Of a DNA stretch of 64,000 nucleotides, positions 42,940-50,621 are shown one piece after another. The notes beneath the pieces were generated by a model. It saw only the letters and a program-made list of their open reading frames with translations, was not told the origin of the DNA and did no database searches. The stretch is from assembly GCF_009817885.1 (NCBI RefSeq), contig NZ_CP041764.1, positions 2,790,001 through 2,854,000 on the forward strand, read 5' to 3'. A program made the translations under genes and the position numbers. This stretch comes from Serratia rhizosphaerae (GTDB taxonomy: Bacteria > Pseudomonadota > Gammaproteobacteria > Enterobacterales > Enterobacteriaceae). Numbering within the stretch: position 1 is the stretch's first letter; each line of letters opens with the position of its first letter.

Positions 42940-43791
42940 ATGTTTGAGCTGCGCGTACTGTCCGGCTACCACTGCGGCGCCGCCTTGCCCCTCAGCGGCG
43001 CGTCGTGGCGCATCGGCGGCGATCCGCAGGCCGATCTGCGCCTCGACGGTGTGGATCTGGCCGGCCTGAGTTATCTCCTGAGCCGTGACGATGAGCAGTG
43101 GCGGCTGGCTGCGGAGCCGGCGTCGCAGGAGAGCCGGACGCTGGAGGCGGATACGCCGTTCCAGCTGGCCGATGTCTGGCTGTGCGTGGCCCGCGCCGAA
43201 ACGCCGTGGCATGAGGCGGCGGCGCTGCCCGCCCCGTCGGAGGAAAACTCCGCGCCACCGCCCGTCGCCCGTCGTCGCCTGTCCGGCGCGATGCGCGGGC
43301 TGGTGCTGGGGCTGTTCCTGCTGCTGAGCATCACGGTCGCCAGCTGGATCCTGCAGCCGACGATGGCGCAGACCTCCGCCGGCGAGGGGCGCACCGCCAG
43401 CTGGAACAGCGTGGAGGAGCTGCGCGCGCCGCTGCAGCAACAGCTGCGCGAACGCGAACTGCTCAAACAGGTCCGCATCAGCAAGCAGGGCGACGGTCTG
43501 CTGCTGAGCGGCGCATTAAGCAAGCCGCAGATGGCGGTGTTCGAACGCATGATGGCGCGCTTTTATGCGCACTACGGCGCCGCGGCGCCGGTGAAAACCG
43601 CGGTGCGGCCGCAGGAGAAAAAACTGCCGTTCCGCATCGTGCAGATCACCACCGGCCAGCGGGCCAATATCGTCACCGAAGACGGCCAGCGGGTGTTTAT
43701 CGGCGATGAGGTCGCCGGCCTGCGGCTGGCGGCGATCACCGACGATCGGATCGAATTCAGCGGCCGCGATCCGCTGACGGTGAAATGGTGA
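42940..43791 (+). CDS. hrpQ: T3SS outer inner-membrane ring protein HrpQ (SctD)
   Basis: 283 residues: an N-terminal FHA-like cytoplasmic domain (about 1-90), a single membrane helix (GLVLGLFLLLSITVASWIL, about 124-142) and a periplasmic ring-building region. With HrcJ it forms the inner-membrane rings of the basal body. GGAGG precedes the ATG, 3 bp after hrcV. The stop overlaps the start of hrcN. Confidence 0.88.
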   Translation: MFELRVLSGYHCGAALPLSGASWRIGGDPQADLRLDGVDLAGLSYLLSRDDEQWRLAAEPASQESRTLEADTPFQLADVWLCVARAETPWHEAAALPAPSEENSAPPPVARRRLSGAMRGLVLGLFLLLSITVASWILQPTMAQTSAGEGRTASWNSVEELRAPLQQQLRERELLKQVRISKQGDGLLLSGALSKPQMAVFERMMARFYAHYGAAAPVKTAVRPQEKKLPFRIVQITTGQRANIVTEDGQRVFIGDEVAGLRLAAITDDRIEFSGRDPLTVKW

Positions 43792-45158
43792 TGACGGATT
43801 TTTCTGGCGGGATCGCCGCATGGGCCGATCGTCAGCGGCGGCGTCTGCAGCAGGCGGATGCGGTAACGGCCTACGGCCGGGTGACCGGCATCAGCGGCAT
43901 CCTGCTGGAGTGCAGCCTGCCGCGCGCGCGCATCGGCGATCTGTGCCGTATCACGCGCAGCGCGCAGGAGAGCGTGCTGGCGGAAGTGGTGGGCTTTAAC
44001 CCGCAGCATACGCTGCTGTCGGCGCTGGGGCCGCTGGACGGCATCGCCCGCGGCGCACGGGTGACGCCGCTGTGGCTGCCGCACAGCATCAGCGTGTCTG
44101 ATGCGCTGCTCGGCAGCGTGCTGGACGGCTTCGGCCGCCCGCTGGATGAACAGAGCGTCGGCGCCTTTGCGCTGCCGGGGACGGGCGTTGATACCGTGCC
44201 GGTGGTGGGCGATGCGCCGCCGCCGACCGCGCGTCCGCGTATTGCCCGGGCGCTGCCTACCGGCGTGCGCGCCATCGACGGGCTGCTGACCCTTGGCGTC
44301 GGCCAGCGGGTCGGGGTGTTTGCCGGCGCCGGCTGCGGCAAAACCACGCTGCTGGCGGAACTGGCGCGCAACACGCCCTGCGACGCGATTGTCTTCGGCC
44401 TGATCGGCGAACGCGGCCGTGAACTGCGCGAGTTCCTTGACCACGAGCTGGATGAGACGCTGCGCAGCCGCACGGTGCTGGTGTGCGCCACCTCGGACCG
44501 CAGCAGCATGGAACGTGCGCGTGCGGCCTTTACCGCCACGGCGATTGCCGAAGCGTTCCGCGCGCAGGGGAAAAGCGTGCTGCTGATCCTGGACTCGCTG
44601 ACCCGCTTCGCCCGCGCCCAACGCGAAATCGGTCTGGCGCTGGGCGAGCCGCCGGGGCGCGGCGGGCTGCCGCCGTCGGTTTATACCCTGCTGCCCGGAC
44701 TGCTGGAGCGGGCGGGGCAGACCATGACGGGCAGCATTACCGCCCTGTATTCGGTCCTGATTGAAGCGGATTCGATGAACGACCCGGTGGCGGACGAAGT
44801 GCGTTCGCTGATCGACGGCCATATCGTGCTTACCCGCCGGCTGGCGGAGCGCGGTCACTATCCGGCCATCGACGTGCTGGCCAGCCTCAGCCGCACCATG
44901 AGCAACGTGGCTGAACGGGCGCAGATCGCCGACGCCACCCGACTGCGCCGCCTGATGTCTGCCTGGCAGCAGGTGGAGATGCTGATCCGGCTGGGGGAAT
45001 ACGAGCCGGGGCATGACGCGATGACCGACGCCGCGGTGGAGGCGCAGGGCGCGATCAACGGTTTTTTACGCCAGGAGACGCGCGATCCCTGCGACTGGGA
45101 AGAGACTTTGCAGCAACTGACGGAGGTAAGCGGCTATGCGCCAGAACAGGAACAGTGA
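43791..45158 (+). CDS. hrcN: T3SS ATPase HrcN (SctN)
   Basis: 455 residues related to F1-ATPase beta: Walker A GAGCGKTT near residue 178, Walker B-like SVLLILDSLTRFARA, and the export-ATPase signature GEPPGRGGLPPSVYTLLPGLLERAG. It unfolds substrates and strips chaperones at the gate. The ATG at 43791 overlaps the hrpQ stop (TGATG); another ATG two codons earlier is possible. Its 3' end overlaps hrpO by 23 bp. Confidence 0.94.
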   Translation: MTDFSGGIAAWADRQRRRLQQADAVTAYGRVTGISGILLECSLPRARIGDLCRITRSAQESVLAEVVGFNPQHTLLSALGPLDGIARGARVTPLWLPHSISVSDALLGSVLDGFGRPLDEQSVGAFALPGTGVDTVPVVGDAPPPTARPRIARALPTGVRAIDGLLTLGVGQRVGVFAGAGCGKTTLLAELARNTPCDAIVFGLIGERGRELREFLDHELDETLRSRTVLVCATSDRSSMERARAAFTATAIAEAFRAQGKSVLLILDSLTRFARAQREIGLALGEPPGRGGLPPSVYTLLPGLLERAGQTMTGSITALYSVLIEADSMNDPVADEVRSLIDGHIVLTRRLAERGHYPAIDVLASLSRTMSNVAERAQIADATRLRRLMSAWQQVEMLIRLGEYEPGHDAMTDAAVEAQGAINGFLRQETRDPCDWEETLQQLTEVSGYAPEQEQ

Positions 45159-45597
45159 TCACTCGCCGCCGCCGGACGACGGCGATCGGGCGCTTGGCCA
45201 GGCGCTGGAACTGATGCTGCCGATCCGCCGCCAGCGTTTACAGCGCAGCGAGCGCCGGCAGCGGCGGGAAGAGCAGCAGCTCAGCGCCTGCCGGCGGCAG
45301 CTGCAGCAGACGCAGCACCAACTGGAAGCCACGCGGCAGGATTATCAGCAGCGGCGGGCGCAGTTCGACCAGCGTTATTTAGGCAGGCAGCCGCTGGAGC
45401 GTCTGCAGCACGGCCTTGAGGACGAACGCAGCGCGGCGGCGTCGGTGGACGCCGGCCGGCAGCAGCTGCTGGCAGACCAGCGGCGCAGTGACGAGCAGCA
45501 GCAGAAACTGCAGGCGGCGCAGGCCGAGACGCGCCGTCGCCAGCGCGAGCTGGAGAAACTGGAGTGTCTGCTGCGGGAAGAGGGGGGCGCGCCATGA
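45136..45597 (+). CDS. hrpO: T3SS stalk protein HrpO (SctO)
   Basis: 153 residues, almost wholly a charged antiparallel coiled coil (Q/R/E/L heptads) as expected of the central stalk that joins the HrcN ATPase to the HrcV ring. Position between hrcN and hrpP and overlaps with both match the Hrp1 operon. Confidence 0.85.
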   Translation: MRQNRNSDHSPPPDDGDRALGQALELMLPIRRQRLQRSERRQRREEQQLSACRRQLQQTQHQLEATRQDYQQRRAQFDQRYLGRQPLERLQHGLEDERSAAASVDAGRQQLLADQRRSDEQQQKLQAAQAETRRRQRELEKLECLLREEGGAP

Positions 45598-46292
45598 TTT
45601 CCCCGACGCAGCATGAACACCGCGCTTCAGCCCGCGCACGCGAAAAAGAGCGGGAGCGCGAACCGCAACGCCCGGCGGCGCAGCGGCGTCAGGATGCGAC
45701 GGCACGCCAGCCGCGCGACGAGCACGGGCCGGCCCATGATGTGCGCCATCCGCTGCGCAAGGCGCGCCCAGAAACTAAGAGTGTGGCGCGTTCACCTGAG
45801 CGCGGCCGCGCCACGGCGGAACGGCCGGTGAGCGGCGGGCAGCCGACGGCCAGGCGCGATGAAGAGAATTCCGCGCCGACGCCGGACGGCAACCTGTTCA
45901 GCATGCTGATGGAACACGATACGCCAGCATTTCCCGGTGCGCTGCACGTTGCGCCGCACGCCGCCGCCACCCCGCATGCTGCGGCGACGCCGGAAAGCGC
46001 CGCCTCTGGCGCGCCGATGGCGCTGTGGCAGCCGCTGGAGAATGAGCTGGACCGGGCGTTGGTCAATCCGCCGGCCGGCCCGGTCTCCGTCACGCTGCTC
46101 TTGCCGCGCTTGGGGGATGTGGACGCCCGTTTGCAAGCGCTGCCGGCGGGCGGCTGGGATATCGCGCTGCGCTTTGCGCCGGCGGCGCTGGAGGCGCTGG
46201 CGGCCCATGAGGAGCGCTGCCGCCACTCGCTGCGCCGCCGTCTGGCGTGCCGGGTGCGCCTGCGCTTTGAGCAGCGGGGGTATCAGCCATGA
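45594..46292 (+). CDS. hrpP: T3SS needle-length/substrate-switch protein HrpP (SctP)
   Basis: 232 residues: a long disordered Arg/Pro/Ala-rich N-terminus and a compact C-terminal domain (about 150-232) that resembles the T3S4 substrate-specificity domain. HrpP controls pilus subunit secretion and the switch to later substrates. The ATG overlaps the hrpO stop by four bases (ATGA). Sequence is poorly conserved in this family, so the call rests partly on position. Confidence 0.8.
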   Translation: MISPTQHEHRASARAREKEREREPQRPAAQRRQDATARQPRDEHGPAHDVRHPLRKARPETKSVARSPERGRATAERPVSGGQPTARRDEENSAPTPDGNLFSMLMEHDTPAFPGALHVAPHAAATPHAAATPESAASGAPMALWQPLENELDRALVNPPAGPVSVTLLLPRLGDVDARLQALPAGGWDIALRFAPAALEALAAHEERCRHSLRRRLACRVRLRFEQRGYQP

Positions 46293-47341
46293 GCACGCCG
46301 CTGAAGCTGCGGCGGCAGAGCGCCGCCGAGGCCCGGCTACGCGGCCTTCTCGGCCACGGGCTGCGCCTGGCTTTTCAGCTGGGTGAGAGCGTCGGCGAAC
46401 TGCGTATTGAGCCGGCCACCGGCGAGCCGCAGGCTGCGGGCACGGCGCTGCGCTGTATGGCCGGCCCGCTGTGGTTGAGCGACGCGGAAGGCGTCTGCGC
46501 GCTGCTGTCCGACTGCCCGGCACTACCAACCGCCAGCGACGAGGACGACCTCTGGTACTGGCCGCTGTTCAATCACGCGCTGAGCGCGCAAATCCGCGCG
46601 CTGTTCGGCGAACTGAACGCCGCCGACGGCGCACCGCCCGCCGGTGCGTTTGGCGTACGGCTGACGGTGACGCTGGGCGACCTGCGGGCGCAGAGCGCGC
46701 TGACGGCGGCGCCCGAGGTGTTGTGCGCCCTGCTGGCGGCGCCGGGCTGGCAGGGCATCGTCAACGACGCCCTGACGGCGCTGCCGCTGACCTTACCGTT
46801 TTGCGTCGGTGCGCTGACGCTTTCCCTCGCGGAACTGACGCGCCTGCAGCCGGACGATGTGCTGCTGCCGTGCGAGGACACATTCACCCCGCACGGTGCG
46901 GGGACGCTGCGCTTTGCGCACTTCCGGGCCCAGGGCGAACTGGTTGGCGCGGAAGGGCGGAGCACTGGTTTTTATCTTACCGATCTGGAGACAACATCCG
47001 TGACATTTCCCTACAACGACAACGAGACAGAAAGCGACGTACAGGACGAGAGCGGCATGGAACGGCGTATTGATGCGGAACCGGCCGGCGTGACGCTCGA
47101 CCCCCTGCCGCTGGCGCTGACCGTGCGCTGTGGGCATCTGCATCTGACCGTGGGCGACCTGCAGCGTCTGGCGCCCGGCGCCACCATTATGGTGGATCAC
47201 GTCCAGCCCGGCGAAGCGCTGCTGTGTCACGGCGACTACCCGCTGGCGAAAGGCGAACTGGTGGATGTGGAGGGGCGGCTGGGGCTGCAGATTACCCATA
47301 TGCTGCCGGGCAGCGTCAATCCGCTGGGGCAGGGGCACTAA
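46289..47341 (+). CDS. hrcQ: T3SS cytoplasmic ring protein HrcQ (SctQ)
   Basis: 350 residues in one frame, with a SpoA domain at the C-terminus (about 260-345: LPLALTVRCGHLHLTVGDLQRLAPGATI) and a second, weaker SpoA-like part in the middle. It forms the sorting platform below the basal body. In P. syringae the gene is split into hrcQA and hrcQB; here it is fused. An internal GTG at 47000 (codon 238) has GGAG nine bases upstream and could give a separate 113-residue C-terminal product. It overlaps hrpP by four bases. Confidence 0.9.
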   Translation: MSTPLKLRRQSAAEARLRGLLGHGLRLAFQLGESVGELRIEPATGEPQAAGTALRCMAGPLWLSDAEGVCALLSDCPALPTASDEDDLWYWPLFNHALSAQIRALFGELNAADGAPPAGAFGVRLTVTLGDLRAQSALTAAPEVLCALLAAPGWQGIVNDALTALPLTLPFCVGALTLSLAELTRLQPDDVLLPCEDTFTPHGAGTLRFAHFRAQGELVGAEGRSTGFYLTDLETTSVTFPYNDNETESDVQDESGMERRIDAEPAGVTLDPLPLALTVRCGHLHLTVGDLQRLAPGATIMVDHVQPGEALLCHGDYPLAKGELVDVEGRLGLQITHMLPGSVNPLGQGH

Positions 47342-47345
47342 GGCT

Positions 47346-47999
47346 ATGGAAGCGCAGTCGCTCAATCCGATGATGCTGGCGCTGTTTCTGGGAGCGCTGT
47401 CGCTGGTGCCGATGCTGATGATCGTCTGCACCTGTTTTCTCAAGATTTCCATGGTGCTGCTGCTGACGCGCAACGCGATGGGCGTGCAGCAGGTGCCGCC
47501 GAATATGGCGCTGTACGGCATCGCCCTCGCCGCGACGCTGTTTGTGATGGCGCCGGTGTTTAACGATATGAGCCAGCGGCTCAAGGCGATGCCGCTCGAC
47601 TTCAGCAATATGGAACGGCTGGAGTACACCTTCGGCAATGGTGCCGAACCGTTGAAGGCGTTTATGACGCGCAATACCGACCCGGATATTCTGACGCACC
47701 TGCAGGAGAACGGCGCGCGCATGTGGCCGAAAGAGATGGCGCAGTCGCTGACGCCGCAAAGCCCGCTGCTGGTGATCCCGGCGTTCGTGCTGTCCGAACT
47801 GCAGAACGGCTTCAAGATCGGCTTTCTGATCTTTATTCCCTTCCTGGTGCTGGATCTGATCGTCTCCAACGTGCTGCTGGCGCTGGGGATGCAGATGGTG
47901 TCGCCGATGACGGTCTCGTTGCCGCTGAAGATCCTGCTGTTTGTTCTGGTCAGCGGCTGGACCCGGCTGCTGGACGGCCTGTTTTATAGCTATCTGTGA
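47346..47999 (+). CDS. hrcR: T3SS export gate protein HrcR (SctR)
   Basis: 217 residues with four membrane helices and FliP-family signatures (LVPMLMIVCTCFLKISMVLLLTRNAMG; IPFLVLDLIVSNVLLALGMQMVSPM). Five copies with HrcS and HrcT form the export gate. The ATG at 47346 lies 4 bp after the hrcQ stop. Confidence 0.95.
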   Translation: MEAQSLNPMMLALFLGALSLVPMLMIVCTCFLKISMVLLLTRNAMGVQQVPPNMALYGIALAATLFVMAPVFNDMSQRLKAMPLDFSNMERLEYTFGNGAEPLKAFMTRNTDPDILTHLQENGARMWPKEMAQSLTPQSPLLVIPAFVLSELQNGFKIGFLIFIPFLVLDLIVSNVLLALGMQMVSPMTVSLPLKILLFVLVSGWTRLLDGLFYSYL

Positions 48000-48006
48000 G
48001 GCGGCG

Positions 48007-48267
48007 ATGGATATACTGAGCTTTTTTCGTCAGGCGATGCTGCTGGTGGTGCTGCTTTCCGCGCCGCCGCTGATCGTCGCGGTGCTGGTGGGGGTGATCA
48101 CTTCGCTGCTGCAGGCGGCGATGCAGCTGCAGGATCAGACGCTGCCGTTCTGCCTGAAGCTGGTGGCGGTGGGGGTGACGCTGGCGCTGACCGGGCGCTG
48201 GCTCGGGGTGGAGCTGCTGCAGCTGACGCAGAACGCCTTTGCCATGATGTCGCGGGTCGGCGGCTGA
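48007..48267 (+). CDS. hrcS: T3SS export gate protein HrcS (SctS)
   Basis: 86 residues with two membrane helices, of the FliQ family (LVVLLSAPPLIVAVLVGVITSLLQAAMQLQDQTLPF). It lies between hrcR and hrcT, with its stop overlapping the hrcT start (TGATG). Confidence 0.94.
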   Translation: MDILSFFRQAMLLVVLLSAPPLIVAVLVGVITSLLQAAMQLQDQTLPFCLKLVAVGVTLALTGRWLGVELLQLTQNAFAMMSRVGG

Positions 48268-49082
48268 TGCTGTGGGGCGACCTGCTGGATCAGCTGTTTC
48301 AGTATCTGCTGGCGCTGCTGCTGGGCATGGCGCGCATCTTTCCCTGCGTGTTGCTGACGCCGATCTTCTCCTTCAACGTGATCAAAGGCGTGCCGCGCGC
48401 GGCGATCGTGGCGGCGCTGGCGCTGTTTATCGCGCCGGCGCTGCAGGCCGAGATCGCCGCCGGCCCGCCGCCGCTGCTGACGCTGACGGCGCTGGGGCTG
48501 AAAGAGATGATCCTCGGCGCGCTGCTCGGGCTGGTGCTCGGGCTGCCGTTCTGGATGATGGAGTCGGTCGGAGCGCTGTTTGACAACCAGCGCGGCGCGC
48601 TGATGGGCGGCCAGCTCAACCCGCTGCTGGGGCCGGACGTGACGCCGCTGGGCCACCTGATGCAGCAGTCGATGATCCTGCTGCTGATGGTGGGGCCGGG
48701 GCTGGGCACCATCACCCAGGTGCTGTGGGACAGTTACCGCCTGTGGCCGGCGCTGGCGTGGATGCCGCTGCCGGGCGAACAGGGCTGGGGCGTCTGGCTC
48801 GGCCTGCTGAAAACCACCTTTGTCGATATGGTGCTGTACGCCGGCCCGCTGGTGGCGCTGCTGCTGCTGATGGATTTCGCCGTCGGCATCATCAGCATCT
48901 ACAGCCCGCAGATTCAGGCCACGGTGCTGACCATTCCGGTGAAGTGCCTGCTGGGGCTGCTGTTTTTCGTCTTGTACCTGCCGGTGCTCAACCACCTGGC
49001 GGGCGAACGTCTGTTTGAACTGCGCGATCTGAGCGCCATTCTCGGCACGCTGCTGCAACCGGCGGGAGGATCTGATGGCTGA
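48267..49082 (+). CDS. hrcT: T3SS export gate protein HrcT (SctT)
   Basis: 271 residues with six or more membrane helices, of the FliR family, containing ESVGALFDNQRGALMGGQLNPLLGPDVTPLG and the SPQIQATVLTIPVKCLLGLLFF segment near the C-terminus. It completes the HrcRST gate. Its end overlaps hrcU by 8 bp. Confidence 0.94.
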   Translation: MLWGDLLDQLFQYLLALLLGMARIFPCVLLTPIFSFNVIKGVPRAAIVAALALFIAPALQAEIAAGPPPLLTLTALGLKEMILGALLGLVLGLPFWMMESVGALFDNQRGALMGGQLNPLLGPDVTPLGHLMQQSMILLLMVGPGLGTITQVLWDSYRLWPALAWMPLPGEQGWGVWLGLLKTTFVDMVLYAGPLVALLLLMDFAVGIISIYSPQIQATVLTIPVKCLLGLLFFVLYLPVLNHLAGERLFELRDLSAILGTLLQPAGGSDG

Positions 49083-50169
49083 AAAAACCGAACAGGCCAC
49101 GCCGCAGAAGCTGCAGGAGTCACGGAAAAAGGGGCAGGTCGGCCAGAGTCAGGATATCCCGAAGCTGCTGATCTCGATCGGCATTCTGGAGACGATCTTT
49201 GCGCTGGTGGAGAGCGGCATGCAGCGCATGGAGTCGATGATGCTGCTGCCGCTGTTGCGTCTGCGTGACCCGTTCGGCCATGCGATGGAGGAGGTGATCG
49301 CCGACTCGCTGCTGGTGCTGGCGCTGTTTTCCGCCATCGTCTGCAGCATCGCGCTGCTGCTGCGGGTGCTGGGGGGCTGGATCCAGTTCGGCCCGCTGTT
49401 CTCGGTGGAGGCGCTGCTGCCGAAGCCCGAATCGCTCAACCCGGTGAACCAATTCAAGAATATGTTTTCCGGCCGGCAGATGGCGCAGTTGCTGACCAGC
49501 ATTATCAAGGCGGCCGCCATCGGCCTGGTGCTGTGGCTGTCGCTGGCGCCGGAGATGGGCAACCTGGCGCGCCTGGCGCAGAGCACGCTGGACGGTTTCT
49601 GGCACGGCGTGCTGCAGCTGTTTATCAGCTGCGCGCGCCGGGTGCTGCTGGTGCTGCTGGCGCTCAGCCTGATGGATTTCGGCGTACAGCGCTTCTTCTT
49701 CCTCAAGCAGCAGCGGATGAGCCACGAAGATATCCGCAACGAATATAAGCAGAACGAAGGCGACCCGCATATGAAAGGGCACCGGCGTCAGGTGGCGCAG
49801 GATATCCTGAACGAAGAGCCGAGCGCGGCGCGCAACGTGGCGGTGGAAGAGGCCGACGTGCTGCTGGTCAATCCGACCCACTACGCGGTCGGGCTTTATT
49901 ACCGTCCCGGCGAAACGCCGCTGCCGCGTCTGGTGTTCAAGGCGCACGGTGACGATGCGCACTATCTGGTGGATCAGGCGCAGCGCGCGCATATTCCGGT
50001 GGTGCGCTATATCTGGCTGACGCGCACGCTGTACCGCACCACGCCGGAAGGCAGCTGGATCCCGCGTGAGACGCTGAAGGCGGTGGCGCAGGTCTACCGC
50101 CTGCTGCGTGAGCTAGAGGACAGTTACCTGAACGAGGTGATTGAGCTGGAAGAGGAGCCGTTTCCGTAA
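49075..50169 (+). CDS. hrcU: T3SS autocleaving switch protein HrcU (SctU)
   Basis: 364 residues: four membrane helices, then a cytoplasmic domain with the autocleavage motif NPTH at residues 266-269 (LLVNPTHYAVGLYY). Cleavage between N and P changes substrate specificity from early to late substrates. It is the last gene of the hrpJ operon and ends at a hairpin facing dspF. Confidence 0.95.
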   Translation: MAEKTEQATPQKLQESRKKGQVGQSQDIPKLLISIGILETIFALVESGMQRMESMMLLPLLRLRDPFGHAMEEVIADSLLVLALFSAIVCSIALLLRVLGGWIQFGPLFSVEALLPKPESLNPVNQFKNMFSGRQMAQLLTSIIKAAAIGLVLWLSLAPEMGNLARLAQSTLDGFWHGVLQLFISCARRVLLVLLALSLMDFGVQRFFFLKQQRMSHEDIRNEYKQNEGDPHMKGHRRQVAQDILNEEPSAARNVAVEEADVLLVNPTHYAVGLYYRPGETPLPRLVFKAHGDDAHYLVDQAQRAHIPVVRYIWLTRTLYRTTPEGSWIPRETLKAVAQVYRLLRELEDSYLNEVIELEEEPFP

Positions 50170-50176
50170 CGGCTCC
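50154..50176. terminator. Hairpin between convergent hrcU and dspF
   Basis: A perfect 9-bp stem GGAGCCGTT/AACGGCTCC with a 5-nt loop covers the hrcU stop codon. The two stop codons are only 13 bp apart. There is no U tract on either side, so termination may be inefficient or factor-dependent. Confidence 0.5.
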
Positions 50177-50182
50177 CTGGGG

Positions 50183-50605
50183 TCAGGCGACGGGACGCAG
50201 GCGTTCCAGCAGATCCGGCATAAAGTCGCGCACCTGGTGGCCGCGTTCGATAAAACCGTTGAGCAGCAGGGCAAAACCGGTGTGATCCAGCTGGCTCAGC
50301 GCGCTGCGGCCGCACAGGCGTAGGTTACGCTCTTGATCCAGCGCCAGCCAGCAGCCGTCCATCGCGCCGATCTCAAAGTTCATCGTCAGCAGCGTCTGCA
50401 GCATGGCCGGCGTTTGCCAGGCCGGATCGGCGGGCAGAATCAGGCAGTGCAGCATCAGCATCTCGCCCGGCGGCGGCAGTTCCAATACCGCCAGCTCCCG
50501 GCCGCGTTCATCCTGCAGGGCGCAGACGCCGTTTTCCATGTGCAGTTCGGTGTGCAGGCTCGCGCCGTAGCGGGCCAGCAGTTTTTGTATGTAGTGCGTT
50601 TCCAC
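50183..50605 (-). CDS. dspF: T3SS effector chaperone DspF (CesT family)
   Basis: 140 residues, acidic, with the class I chaperone fold pattern (short N-terminal helix, GVCALQDERGRELAVLELPP strands, MLQTLLTMNFEIGAMDGCWLALDQERNLRLCGR). It binds and stabilises DspE before secretion. The GTG at 50605 follows GAGGAG at good spacing and gives a length like other DspF proteins; an upstream ATG at 50629 would overlap dspE. It follows dspE by 16 bp. Confidence 0.9.
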   Translation of the reverse strand: METHYIQKLLARYGASLHTELHMENGVCALQDERGRELAVLELPPPGEMLMLHCLILPADPAWQTPAMLQTLLTMNFEIGAMDGCWLALDQERNLRLCGRSALSQLDHTGFALLLNGFIERGHQVRDFMPDLLERLRPVA

Positions 50606-50621
50606 GGGTCTCTCCTCGGGT

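Noticed and set aside
43572..45014. A 480-codon open frame antisense to hrpQ/hrcN
   Set aside because: It crosses two well-supported genes on the opposite strand, and its product is Arg/Gln/His-rich with no fold signature.
47078..47110. GGAACC inside hrcQ as an internal Hrp box
   Set aside because: No CCAC element at 15 or 16 bp downstream.
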